Of a stretch of DNA of 64,000 nucleotides, positions 33,326 to 44,221 are shown piece after piece (within the stretch, counting starts at the first letter, position 1; each line of letters opens with the position of its first letter). The notes under the pieces were generated by a model that was not told where the DNA came from, did no database searches, and saw nothing but the letters and a program-made list of their open reading frames with translations. The DNA is from Chrysemys picta bellii (Eukaryota > Chordata > Testudines > Emydidae), in the NCBI RefSeq assembly GCF_011386835.1, contig NC_088796.1, positions 27,979,011 to 28,043,010 on the forward strand. The letters are read 5' to 3'. A program made the translations under genes and the position numbers.

Positions 33326-34881
33326 ATCCTGGGACTAACATGGGAATTAGAACTATGGCACCCCAGGGAAGGGGGCTGTACTTGGACTGACCTGGTGGGG
33401 AGCTGTGGTCAGCGAACTGAGTCCAAGAGGGGTGGCTCAACAGGAAGGCTGGGGGCACTGAAGACTCAAGTAGAGGCAAGGAATCCCCAGGGCAAAAAGC
33501 TCTTGGGACACTGCTCAATTTCAGAGTAGGAACCTTGTAACCTAGCCACACAAAGCAAGGGAACCATGATGATCCCTGTTGGACTGGTTAAAGACTCAGC
33601 CGAGGGAGGGCTGCAGGACCTTTTGGATTGTGTACCCTGGAAGGGGTTTGTTTGTTTCCTACACGGCCGAGTCACTGAAGACCCGCCTGACCAGCACAGA
33701 GGCCAACAGGGGGCATTGTGAGCAGAAGAAATTGAGAAAAAACTGCAGGCATGCAGACATTTGACCAGGGGGAACTCGCGAGAGGTGAGTGCACCCCATT
33801 ACGAGCACCTACTATTTTCTAGCTAAAGGTGTCTAAATTCTCCAGTCAGCAGCAAGTGGTTAAACGTCTGAAGTGAAAGAAGCATATGCCTACTGATAAA
33901 TGGTCTGGTAATCAGATCGATTATTGTGTATATGGAATGACTTGCTGAATATCTTGTTTTCAGACACTTTGCCAAGGGACTGAGTTCAGTGAAACAAGCG
34001 ACATTCTGGACATACAGATTTTTAAAAGTACACAACAGATGTATTGAAAAAACAGCATGGTACAACTGCTAAATAGCTTACCCTTTCCTCTCCCACCCAC
34101 TCTGGTGGAATTATCCTTAATCATGAGACAAATGTGGTATGTACACTTGAGAACAGCTTTTCCTCTGTACATGCTCAGTCGGGAAGCATTGACCAGGTAG
34201 AATGCATTCATTATGCTAGAGGGGCTGAGTATTAGGAAGACAATAAGCCAGTTGTCAATATGTCAGAATGGGGAGGCTAAGGAAATAATATGCATTTCCT
34301 GGCATATTACTGGTTTATGGAAAACATGTTCCTTCAGTTTCTCAAACAGAACACCCAGGTGAACCACAATGATACTGTCTCTGACAGATCATCCCTCTTG
34401 TTTGTTTGCTCTAGAAAGAAATGTGAGTGTAAGAGCAGTGATTTATGCTACTGGAGTGCATTTAGTAGATATCAGGTTAAAATACAGAAAGAGGAACCAT
34501 GCACATGGGAAATTGAGAGATTAGAGGGGGCAGATAAATGCAACCCATTTTCCTTTCATTACTCAAGGACAGTTTGGAGTGCCTATTAGATAACTAGAAT
34601 GAGGAGCGTATCGTGGGAGAGAAGTTATGTACAGCCCCCGTTAGGTCTGCAAGTTCCACTGACCTTGCAACCTCTTCTGGAAAGTGGGGGCTAGCTTCAG
34701 AGTGATTCTTGCTGAGTGGGCAGGACACTGATAGAAGTGAACTACAACAGTTAATAATGGTGATTCCTGCCATTAAGTAGTCCCCCCTCATATATATTTT
34801 CTTCTACTGGCACCCTCAAAAGAGATGGCCAAATATCTTCTCCTTCCTCCTCTTCTATTTTCTGTTAGTAATCATTTTAGT
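33326..34881. other. Interval; 33326-33800 possibly repeat-derived, rest unrecognised
   Basis: 33326-33800 is purine-rich (AGGGAAGGGGGCTG, CCCAGGGCAAAAAGC) and ends GCGAGAGGTGAGTGCACCCC, reminiscent of LTR-retrotransposon leader or LTR text, without boundaries I can set. 33800-34881 is AT-rich with no feature. Open frames are short and unsupported. Confidence 0.35.
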
Positions 34882-35174
34882 AGGTGTACATCTTCACTAC
34901 CCGCCGGATCGGCGGGCAGCAATCGATCTATCGGGGATCGGTTTATCATGTCTCGTCTAGACGCGATAAATCGATCCCCGAACGCGCTCCCCATCGACTC
35001 CGGAACTCCACCAGAGTGAGAGGCGGAAGCGGAGTCGACGGGGGAGCCACAGCCATTGATCCCGCGCCGTGAGGATGTGAGGTAAGTCGATCTAAGATAC
35101 GTCGACTTCAGCTACGCTATTCACATAGCTGAAGTTGCGTATCTTAGATTGATTCCGGCCATGTAGATCAGCCC
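34882..35174. mobile_element. PIF-Harbinger-type MITE, about 293 bp
   Basis: Left GTGTACATCTTCACTACCC and right GGCCATGTAGATCAGCCC form imperfect inverted repeats. Two internal palindromes are striking: CGATCTATCGGGGATCG and GTCTCGTCTAGACGCGATAA. Near the right end, CTTCAGCTACGCTATTCACA(T) leads into AGCTGAAG. The last ~90 bp is closely shared with the MITE at 44283-44567 (TTCAGCTACG(C/T)TATTCAC), so they are one family. CpG-rich. Confidence 0.75.
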
Positions 35175-35831
35175 TAAGGCATGTTCTAAGCAGCTTGATT
35201 GGTACAGACTTACTGGGCAAAATACTGACCCAGAACTCCATAGCCTGGTCAGGCTCTTCACCCACAGAACGTGACTTCAGTCCTAAATGAGGCCACGTAG
35301 CTGCTGTGCAGCTGCCTAGTCCTGCTAGAGGCAGTCTGAGACTCTGCTCCCTTCTATTTGGCAGAGGATGAGGGAGGGGTCTTTTCTGCTGACTGACGGC
35401 TGGGGCTACAATAAGATGTAAGCAGACTAACTGCTCTGAAATGGAAATGTCAGCTAGTGGAGGAGGGAGGGCACATTGCGGCTAAAAAAATTCCCCAAGC
35501 CGCCTTGCTTGTGGGCAGTATTTGGGGCAGGAGAGATGCATACCGGCATCCAAGACCCCCGCTAGTGCCTCACGCACTAGGCAACACCTTTGCGGGGGTT
35601 CAGAGTTACCATCCTGACATTTAAGACTGTTCTCATTTATATTGGAGGTTGATCCTCACAGATCTTGGAGAAATGTAAAGATAACATGTGTGGAGACCCT
35701 ATAAGGGTGTCTTAGGTTTCAAACAGACCAAGATGATGATTGAACCGCTAGGCATGCCACAGTTTTAAAAGGAGGGCTCCACTGATATCCATGAGATTGT
35801 TAGTAACGTTACAGCATGCTAGTTAGAGCTG
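35175..35831. other. Interval with no recognised feature
   Basis: A GC-richer stretch around 35460-35600 (CCCGCTAGTGCCTCACGCAC) may be a decayed repeat, but no boundaries are visible. Confidence 0.4.
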
Positions 35832-36204
35832 GTTAAAACTTAGAAAGTCAGTTCCATAGGAAATTTCTATATTTCAAAATTTCCTTTTGTCCCAAATCAG
35901 ACCCAAAATTTTCATATTTCCTGGGGAACAAAAATCCCCCCCCCCAAATAAAATTTAATTTTGGAAATATTGAAACAACCTTTTTGAAGTGCTTCATTTT
36001 GATAAAGTCAAAGAGGTTTGCTTTAATTTTGCTTTTTACTTTTATAATATAAATTGCTTAATGTAATGTAATAGTCAAAATGAAGTGCTCTGCTCATTTT
36101 TCATCAAAAATTTTGACAAAAATCAATATGCTTCCGGAAAAAGTTAATTTAATTTAATTGGCAAGTTCCAGTGAAAAACTGTTCCAATGGAAAATTTTCA
36201 ATGA
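35832..36204. mobile_element. AT-rich MITE, probably hAT type
   Basis: Starts near TAGAGCTGGTTAAAA and ends near GAAAATTTTCAATGAACTCTA, an imperfect inverted pair. Flanks TGCTAGT and TGCTATT are similar. The interior is full of AAATTTT palindromes. The segment at 47942-48314 looks like a distant relative. Confidence 0.45.
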
Positions 36205-36703
36205 ACTCTATGCTATTTCATGTACTGAATGGGTTAAATATAAACAGACTCAATTGACCTATAAGTGATTGCTATAATAACACCTATAGTTGCTCAGTCA
36301 TATCATGGAATAATTTCTATAACCTAACATGAGATAAAAGGATAAAATAGCTGAATCATGATTGGATCAGTTATGATGAGGGATGATCCTCTTCAGGTAA
36401 ATAGTTATCAAGATCAATAATTAATTACTAGTTTTATATTAAAACTAAGATTGTCCTCCGGGACCTAGAAATAGTGACTGTTTAAATTGCCCTTAATCTC
36501 AGGTGAGGTTTCAGCATACATTTTCTGGAATAAAGTGTGTATGAAGGGGATGGGTATTATAGAAATCTTGCCTTTTTTTTATTTTTCTGGACTATATTTT
36601 AGTAGTTAGAATGAGTGATCATGTGGAGATTACGAAGAATCTGTGTGTGATTGGTGGAATATTATGTTATTTTGCATAATAACATAATATTGTTATTAAT
36701 ATT
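36205..36703. other. AT-rich interval, nothing recognised
   Basis: No coding or repeat signal. (AT)-rich text near 36655-36700 directly precedes the SINE. Confidence 0.5.
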
Positions 36704-36895
36704 GGGGGGAGGGATAGCTCAGTGGTTTGAGCATTGGCCTGCTAAACCCAGGGTTGTGAGTTCAATCCTTGAGGGGGCCACTTGGGAATCTGGGACAAAA
36801 TCAGTACTTGGTCCTGCTAGTGAAGGCAGGGGACTGGACTCAATGACCTTTCAAGGTCCCTTCCAGTTCTAGGAGATGGGATATCTCCTATAATT
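36704..36895 (+). mobile_element. tRNA-derived SINE (chelonian CryI type)
   Basis: The tRNA-like head carries box A, ATAGCTCAGTGGTTTGAGC (36714 on), and box B, GGTTGTGAGTTCAATCC, about 45 bp later. The body GGTCCTGCTAGTGAAGGCAG, then GGACTGGACTCAATGACCTT and CAAGGTCCCTTCCAGTTCTA, resembles a CR1/LINE 3' tail, as expected for a SINE mobilised by a LINE partner. It ends in ATTATTATTAT. RNA polymerase III would read the head. This is not a functional tRNA gene. Confidence 0.92.
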
Positions 36896-37290
36896 ATTAT
36901 TATATTTAAGGCTCAGCCAAGAGTAGTCTCCATTGGTGCATTTCCAAGCACTAATACCGATGTGCTCTGTTACCTATGTGCAAAATAGTACTGTTCAAAA
37001 ACTGCATGTGCAGGTGATCCTGGTGCACAAATGGTCCCTTTTGAAAAAGTGGCTGCCAACACAGATTCTGCTGCCTGCTAAGATGCATTGAGAACTGGGT
37101 CTTCCTTCCTTTTCAGTGAACTCAGTGGCTGACTTCTTAAACTTCCTTTTCTTCTGTAAATTGTGTATCTACCCCATTGCTCATCTTTTTGGTGCAAATA
37201 GATGGGAGACTTAGTTGGCACATTGCATTTTTCAATAACTTATTCAATAGAAGGGTGAATAGCATCTTGCATTAGTTATCCAGTACAATG
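36896..37290. other. Interval with no recognised feature
   Basis: Ordinary AT-rich sequence, no feature supported. Confidence 0.5.
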
Positions 37291-37453
37291 CAGGGCTGCC
37301 CGGGGGGGAGGAGGGGCAAGTGGGGCAATTTGCCCCAGGCCCTGCAGAGGCCCCCACGAGAATATAGTATTCTATAGTATTGCAACTTTTTTTATGGAAG
37401 GGGCCCCCGAAATTACTTTGCCCCAGGCCCCCTGAATCCTCCGGGTGGCCCTG
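37291..37453. mobile_element. hAT-type MITE, 163 bp
   Basis: Ends CAGGGCTGCCCGG and CCGGGTGGCCCTG are inverted repeats. Flanks GTACAATG (37283-37290) and GTACAGTG (37454-37461) match 7 of 8. Internal GGGGCAATTTGCCCC is a perfect palindrome. Confidence 0.85.
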
Positions 37454-37461
37454 GTACAGTG

Positions 37462-38618
37462 CCGCTGGAAAGGAAAATTAAATGAGTATGCTTTATGTCA
37501 TTGATATCTGTTGTCTATCTGTGATTTGCAGGAGTTTCCCCCCCGGAATAACTATTTGGGTGACCGGTTTTGGTTGGTGGCAAATGAATGCTACTTTCTA
37601 GTAGCACAAAGTGGTGATGATTCTATGGGCTAAATTAATCCCTACTTTATATCAGCTTCCATTGGCCTGAATCTACAGCAGCCAGGAGACAAGTGAGCTA
37701 ATTCAGCATATTCCTGCTCCAACCTCTGTTTGCATAGTTCCCATGGAGTCTCTGATGGAATTTAAACTGCCTTTACTGAGGCAGGGTGCTGGCGGAAACA
37801 ACCCCGTCATCCTCTGAACATACAGTCTGCATCTCTGTGCATCCCAGGGGGTATCTCCCTGTAGAAAAGGAGGTAGATTTTGCTATGTATTTCTAGAGAA
37901 ATATCACATGCACTCTTACTTGTCTTCTTATTAATATAATGGTCTTCTTGTAAAAGTCAATGTTTACTGAGGTACCTTGTAATGGGAAAAATACTAGAAA
38001 CTTTCAAGGGTGTTTCTGGACACTAAAAACTATCTTGTAGAACTAATGACTTGAGGGGCCCTGCAAAATGGGAGGTATGTATGGTGTTCCTGTGAAGGAG
38101 CCGAATAGCATTAGCAGCCCTCCAATTGCCAAAGGAAGAAAACAGCCAAAGAGACAAAAAGAAGAAGGGCTGGAAGAAAAGAGAAGAGAGTTCAGCTAGC
38201 ACAGAAGTTTATTCAGGGAATTGAACAGCAGAAATCTAAAGAGAATCTTAGAATGGTTCTCAAGGATAGGAGAAGGCTCACTGACAATACACAGTAGCTT
38301 ATTTAGACAATAAACCTAAAAGGAGGGCCTCATTGGCCAGAAAGAAATGCAGAAAAGGGCAGAGCTGAAAAATGAAACACTAAATTGTGACAAAAGTTAA
38401 TCTATTGCTTGTAAATGATGGATTTAGCTTGCAAAATATGCTATATTGGTTTAGGAGAACAGCAGTTCTTTTGTAGGAGCAGGATTTTATATTTGTACTA
38501 TGAGAATTAATGTATAATTTGATCATCCTGCCAGCCAGCCTTTTTGAATAGCAGAAAGGAATGACCCTCTGGGACATTGGTAGAAACACATCTGACAGAC
38601 TGTCAGTGTCTGTACTGA
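37462..38618. other. 1.2-kb interval with no recognised feature
   Basis: No repeat boundary or coding signal. A purine-rich stretch at 38130-38270 is low complexity only. Confidence 0.45.
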
Positions 38619-39436
38619 TGTTAAGGCAGGGACAGACCAGAACAATCCTTATGACTGATTATGGTCACCCTTTTGTTTTAGGATAAATTATACGGTCTAC
38701 TATGGTTTCCTATATGTATTATAAATTAGGCACTCTACTAAAATATACATTTCTTTGTTTTAAGGTTTAGTAAATAAGAGACAGGATCTTGTATTGTGTC
38801 TATGTTAAGGAGATTAAAGGAATGTTGAAGGCGTGGGCCACAATGTGAACTGTTTTGATTACAAGATTTAGTAAGGTTTAATTTACAATGCTTTTCTTGC
38901 TCAACATAAAAACTGCTGTATACCTTTGAAGGTCTCTGTAAAGGACTGCTTGTGTGAATGAGGAATGCATGCATCAGGAAAAGATAAGGTGTGAAGGCCA
39001 TTGTTAAAGTCAGGTGGTCAAGAAAGGAGGAGTGAAGAAACTTAAGGACACCAGAGAACCATCAATGCGCATCCATAAGCAAGGAAGGGCAGATTGACGA
39101 TCCTCAGGTGGAGGCTGGCACCCCTAAAGACAAGACAATTGATTAAATCGAAACCAGGACAGGATGACCCTCTCGGAGGTGTTTTGGAATGTTAAATCAA
39201 AAGATAACACCAATTAAGAAGTAACTAGGCACAAATTTACACAGCAAAATCCATAGACTTCAACAGAGAAAAAAGACTATAAGAACAGGGTGCTTGGCCC
39301 TGGGACTTTGGGTTCATCTTGCCACAACTTCAGGAGCATTGGATCACGACCGACGGAGCCCGGCATCCCTCTGTGACCAGTCTGGCTGGCCACTAGATTG
39401 ATCCAGACTCTGGACTGGTAACCGTAAACATCAACT

Positions 39437-40250
39437 GGGCATAAGCTTTTGTGAGTAAAAACCTCACTTCTTCGGATGCATAGTGAAAGTTACAGATGAA
39501 TTTCAGCTCTGCTGTTTCTCTTTGAAGTCTGTTTCTGAAGTTTTTTTGTTCAATGATAGTGACTTTTAAATCCCTGTAGCAAACCTCGTTGCCTACTCTG
39601 TCCCCATATCTACTCTGGCAACAGCATCAGAGGACCCAACCACATCAGCCACACCATCAAGGGCTCATTCACCTGCACATCCACTAATGTTATATATGCC
39701 ATCATGTGCCAGCAATGCCCCTCTGCCATGTACATTGGCCAAACCGGACAGTCCCTCCGCAAAAGAATAAATGGACACAAATCGGACATCAGGAATGGTA
39801 ACATACATAAGCCAGTAAGTGAACACTTCAATCTCCCTGGTCATTCTATTACAGATTTAAAAGTCACTATCATTGAACAAAAAACTTCAGAAACAGACTT
39901 CAAAGAGAAACAGCAGAGCTGAAATTCATTTGCAAATTCAACACCATTAATCTGGGCTTGAATAGGGACTGGGAGTGGCTGGCTCATTACAGAAGCAGCT
40001 TTTCCTCTCCTGGAATTGACACCTCCTCATCTATTATTGGGAGTGGACTACATCCACCCTGATTGAATTGGCCCTGTCAACACTGGTTCTCCACTTGCAA
40101 AGTAACTCCCTGCGCTCCATGTGTCAGTATATAATGCCTGCATCTGTAACTTTCACTCTATGCATCCAAAGAAGTGAGGTTTTTACTCACGAAAGCTTAT
40201 GCCCAACTAAATCTGTTAGTCTTTAAGGTGCCACCAGACTCCTTGTTGTT
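39437..40250 (+). mobile_element. PLE, 5'-truncated, with inverted tail copy at its 5' side
   Basis: 39437 to about 39572 is a reverse-complement copy of the element's own downstream part: AAAACCTCACTTCTTCGGATGC and GATGAATTTCAGCTCTGCTG mirror 40160-40190 and 39895-39930. It lacks about 210 bp between those two blocks. From about 39575 forward comes the GIY-YIG coding region, then the tail ending GGTGCCACCAGACTCCTTG. The flanking LTR text suggests a decayed duplication (CATCAACT / TGCTAACT). Confidence 0.8.
39579..39922 (+). pseudogene. PLE GIY-YIG endonuclease domain fragment, open frame
   Basis: An uninterrupted frame runs from about 39579 through the stop at 39920-39922, giving a Cys-rich lead (KPRCLLCP), GSFTCTSTNVIYAIMCQQCP, the GIY-YIG core MYIGQTGQSLRKRINGHKSD and the EHFNLPGH motif. 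This is about 114 codons and is the whole C-terminal endonuclease of the polyprotein, but it has no RT and no start of its own. Compared with the first copy it keeps the ~13 bases whose loss breaks that copy. Confidence 0.8.
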
Positions 40251-40335
40251 TATGCTAACTACTGTATTCTCAATAAATGCGGCGTATTGCCTTTTTCCCT
40301 GAAAAAGATCCCGTGTGCTTCTTATAAGCATAACA

Positions 40336-40867
40336 CTTTGAGCATCGTGGAAAGGATCCGCAATTCAAGCAATGAATAGAGAAGGTTAACTCTAGAATTT
40401 GGATAAAAATCAGGATGTGATGAGGCTTCTTGATACAATTCTCAGATGTCTGGTACGTTTCTGTTATATGAAGGAAACCCTTAAGATAACAGAAACTGAA
40501 AGTAGTTGCTGTGTGATGACTATTCAGTGTCCTGTGTAAAATGAGCTTGGTGGTCTCTAGTAGACATGTGTCCAAACACCCCAAACCCTTCATCAGTTGG
40601 CACTGACTAGGACTAGTTGGCAGGTTCAGTACCACATTTATTGTGTAAATAGAGGATTCCAGACTCTTATCCTGTCAAACCAGAGCCATCTACCACAAGT
40701 ACATTATGTATGTGTACATAATTACATGAATATCTGAAAGGAGATACTAGAGAACAATAGAAAGCGGTAGTCATGTTAGAGAGATTCTGAAGTCAGGCTA
40801 ATTTTGTATGCACAGTAATTTATTCATGTTGCTTTTTATATTCATCTGCTTTAGAGGAAATAGTAGT
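40336..40867. other. Interval with no recognised feature
   Basis: A 121-codon minus-strand frame (40270-40635) overlaps the LTR end and shows no motif, so I leave it out as a gene. Nothing else recognised. Confidence 0.45.
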
Positions 40868-40875
40868 GATTTGAT

Positions 40876-42058
40876 TAGGGTGACCAGATCACCCAGGTCA
40901 AATACTGGGACGCGTGGGGGGGAGGAGGGGGGAGAGGCAGGGCAAAAAAAAAAAAAAGTGGCGGCAGAGCAAAAAAATAACCCCCCCATTCCTCCTCCCT
41001 TCACAAGTGCTGGAAGGAGGCCCCGGAGACGCAGGGGGAGCGCGGGGCCAAGGTGAGCGAGAGTCCGGCCTGGCCCCGAGCGCAGGCAGAACTCAGTTGG
41101 GCGGTACCTGAAGGGAGAGTAGGGGGGCGGCCCGCGGGGCCAGGCGGCAGCTGTTCTCCCCACCTGGGCAGTGGGACTCGGGAGCAGCCGCTGCTGCAGC
41201 TCCTACTGCCGCGACCAGAGGAAGCAGCCATGGCGCTCGGCGGCTGCGGCTCTGGCGCCTGGGCCCGAACCGCCCGAGCCTGTTGCAGGGACCCAGCGCA
41301 CACGCTGCGCGCGCCCAGCCCCTGGCCAGTCGCGTCTGGGCTGGCTGCCCAACTGGTGCAATCCCGCAAGCGGCCCCGGAGTGAGGACAGCAGGCCTCAG
41401 CACCCCCGTCCTGCTCGGGTCCGGCAGGGGAACGAAGAGGCTGGGCTGCCGATGCCTCCGCCCCAGGGCTCCGTGGGATTGCACCAGCTGGGCAGCCAGC
41501 CCAGACGCGACTGGACAGGGGCTGGGCGCAGCGTGCACGCTGCTGGGTCCCCGCAACAGGCCCAGGCTCGGGGGGTTCGAGCCCGGACGCCAGAGCCGCC
41601 GAGCACCATGGCTGCTTCCTCCAGCCGTGGCAGTAGGAGCTGCAGCAGCAGCTGCTCCCAAGTCCTGCTGCCCAGGTGGGGGGAACAGCTGCCGCCTGGC
41701 CCCGCGGGCCGCCACCCTACTCTCCCTCCAGGTACCGCCCGACTGAGTCCTGCCTGCGCTCGGGGCCAGGCCGGACTCTCACTCACCCCGGCCCCGCGTT
41801 CCCCCTGCGTCTCCGGGGCCTCCCTCCTGTGCTTGTGGAGGGAGGAGGAATGGCGTGCTTGGGGAAGAGGCGGGGATTTGGGGAGGAGCCAATGGGGGAA
41901 GGAGGAGGCAGACTCGGGGCGGGGGGGACGCGACCCCTTCCGGGCTCCGGAGCCTTTGCTTGTTTGTCCAGTGTCCCGACCTAACATTGGTTGGGACGCA
42001 GGACAAACAAGCAAATATCGGGACAGTCTCGATAAAATCGGGACATCTGGTCACCCTA
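40876..42058 (-). mobile_element. hAT-type GC-rich foldback MITE, 1183 bp (copy 2), perfect 8-bp duplication
   Basis: TAGGGTGACCAGATC...ATCTGGTCACCCTA ends, flanked by GATTTGAT at both 40868-40875 and 42059-42066. Relative to copy 1 (31736) it is inverted. Internal arms about 41000-41385 and 41467-41840 are reverse complements around a ~80-bp loop. The longest open frame (41053-42255, 400 codons) runs through the arms and out of the element into flanking DNA, and the minus-strand frames repeat the same peptides, so none is a gene. Confidence 0.9.
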
Positions 42059-42066
42059 GATTTGAT

Positions 42067-42619
42067 GATCAAGATGTCTACAATTCTTCTTCTGATTCTG
42101 AAACCAGTATTAAAGTAAATAGGAAGCTGGTTTATAGGGTTTTATTTCATCTGTTGTTTTTGACCCTCATTGTGGCTATTTTCAGATACTGTTTGTTCAC
42201 ATTGAGAATTGCTTCTTCCCTATTGAACTTCCAGGTTGCTGCCTTGCCCATATAGCAGCAGTTCTATTAAGAGAAGAATGTGTCTGTTTAATAGGTACAT
42301 AGGACATTCAGTTCAAAGCCCAATGGAAGACCTTCTGAAAACAATTAGAGAGAGAAACCTTATTTGAGCAGCTTAAAAAGAGAGAAAAATAAGAGGTTAG
42401 CTAAGAAATTGAACTCTACTGCCAAATACCATTTGTCAGCAGAGACACTGGGTAAAAGGTTCAAATTCCTATTGCTTGATGTAAAAGACCACCATTTCTA
42501 CAAAAGAGGGAAGAGACTGTCCTGCCTTTTAATTCACACAGGGCCAGATTCACTCATGGAATCGGCCAGCTTCCACTGATGTAAGGTTCCCATTGAACTA
42601 GGCATTTATATGGACCCTC
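42067..42619. other. Interval with no recognised feature
   Basis: AT-rich. GGGCCAGATTCACTCATGG (about 42541) recalls the small palindromic repeat at 4706. No gene. Confidence 0.45.
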
Positions 42620-42624
42620 AGCAC

Positions 42625-42860
42625 TGCAGTATCTGAGTGCCTCATCAACATTAATGATCTTATTTTCACCAACCTCCCCACCCCCCGAGATCGGAAAGTA
42701 TTATTACCCCGTTTTACAGATGGGCAACTGAAGCATAAAAAAATCACGTGACTTGCTCAAAATCACACACAAGTCTGTGGGAGATCAAGGAGCAGAACCC
42801 AGGCCTCTTGGTCCCAGTCTAGTGCTTTACCCACAAGTCAATCCTTCTTCTCTTCCTAGA
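42625..42860 (+). mobile_element. MIR SINE (ancient, tRNA-derived)
   Basis: MIR core wording is clear: TATTATTACCCCGTTTTACAG (about 42698), ACTGAAGCATAAAAAAATCACG, TGACTTGCTCAAAATCACAC, and GGAGCAGAACCCAGGCCTCTTGG. The family is shared across amniotes and this copy is appropriately diverged. Confidence 0.85.
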
Positions 42861-43009
42861 ATCAGAAAGTCTTCCTGGAAGGGGTTGTGGTAGCACAAGG
42901 TCTTTCCAAAATGCATCCTACAAAGGGCTTATGGGAAGCAAATACTGCCCCAAAAATGGACAGTGCCATTTAGGAAACTGTAGCACAATTGCCAATATAT
43001 CTGGTACAT

Positions 43010-43150
43010 TTTAGAAATTTAGAAATGTAGGGCTAGAAAGGACCTCAGGAGGTCACTAGTCCACCCCCCTAACCCCCATGCAGAGGTGGGATTAAATATA
43101 CCTTATGTTCCTGCCCTGGTTGTTTACCTGTGTCAGATCTGTAGCTCTCA
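43010..43150 (-). mobile_element. CR1 LINE 3' fragment, reverse orientation
   Basis: AATGTAGGGCTAGAAAGGACC, then CTCAGGAGGTCACTAGTCCA is the reverse complement of a CR1 end (TGGACTAGATGACCTCCTGAG). The remainder is decayed. Confidence 0.75.
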
Positions 43151-44044
43151 ACCTGCCGATAGAGTACAAAAATGTACTGCCTGTGGTATCCTGTTAAATA
43201 GCTAGCGAGCCCACTAGTAGTGCTCACTATGTTCAGTTTTTGAAGCTGCCAGTCAAAGCAGCAGTTTATATGTAGGTGGCCTCACATGTTTCTGTATGTT
43301 TAGTCAACATGACTATTTGGCACCCAACTGCGTTCCTGTGGTTTCTTCATATTTCTCCATTGTTGTGTAAAGACCAAAAGAGACAACTCTGCCAATGCCC
43401 AAATATGGAACTTAACATGTGACAAAGATCCAAAAGGAGGCACAAACTATATGTCTTCATGCTATAAAGATTAATTGCTGCAGGGTTAATTCTTGTAGCA
43501 TAGATAACTCTTCCTATAATCTCTTGCACTATTCTTTATTTCCAATTAAAATAATTTTAATATAAGTGAGGGGACGCTAAACTTGTTTGGAACACAGGGA
43601 ACTTTGGAACCAAATTGAGTGAGTAACATCCCTCAGAATAAGGTTTGATCAGATCTGCCTGTTTCCTTACATGGAATTTATGCAACTGGTGTTGATATGT
43701 GACTTGTGAGGAGTTTCAGAGAACTCTGCATGAATTTCCTCTCTTATAATTTGTAGCAGATATAACATTAGAGATTGTTTTATAACTGCACTGCATTTTA
43801 AGACTTTTTGTGCCCCCTTGCTTCAGACAGTAGAGCACAAGATATTGTCAGGCTGTCATCTCTTCTATTATTCTTCAATTATTCATGACACTTTCATGAG
43901 TTTTTCAGGATTACATTTCACCATTCGTTCGGGAAGTGGGAAGTGTCTAGATTGGATTCAGGCCCTATGGAACATGTTTTCTGGGCAGCATGCAAGGATC
44001 TGGACTCAGAATTCCCAGAAATAGTTATAGGATTCAATACATAA
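43151..44044. other. Interval with no recognised feature
   Basis: AT-rich, no coding region or repeat boundary recognised. Confidence 0.5.
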
Positions 44045-44221
44045 AGAATGAAAGGGTAGAAATATAATTAATGCTAGTCAACATTGTTTTATGGAAAATA
44101 GATCTTGTCAAGCAACATTGATTTCATTCTGGAAAGAGATTACAAGTCAGGTTGATAAAGGGAACCTTGTAGCTATAAAATATATACTTAGATTTTGTAA
44201 TGTATTTGACTTAGTGCTATG

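Larger units (their letters stand above)
38619..40335 (+). mobile_element. ERV-type solo LTR with a PLE inserted in it
   Basis: Candidate LTR limits are TGTTAAGGCAGGG (38619) and GCATAACA (ends 40335), so TGTTA...TAACA inverted termini. A TATA-like GACTATAAGAACAG lies near 39274. After the PLE, CTCAATAAATGCGGCG supplies the poly(A) signal (about 40270), followed by an R/U5-like AAAAAGATCCCGTGTGC. The flanks (ACTGA, CTTTG) do not match, so the exact termini or target duplication are uncertain. Without the PLE the LTR is about 900 bp. Confidence 0.6.

Noticed and set aside
36714..36775. tRNA gene
   Set aside because: Boxes A and B are present, but the acceptor stem does not close and the sequence continues into a SINE body with a LINE-like tail.
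41053..42255. 400-codon open frame, the longest in the window
   Set aside because: It runs through the two arms of a GC-rich foldback MITE and out past its 8-bp duplication into flanking DNA. The same peptides are read from the opposite strand. Composition (Pro/Arg/Gly/Ala-rich) is that of CpG-rich DNA.
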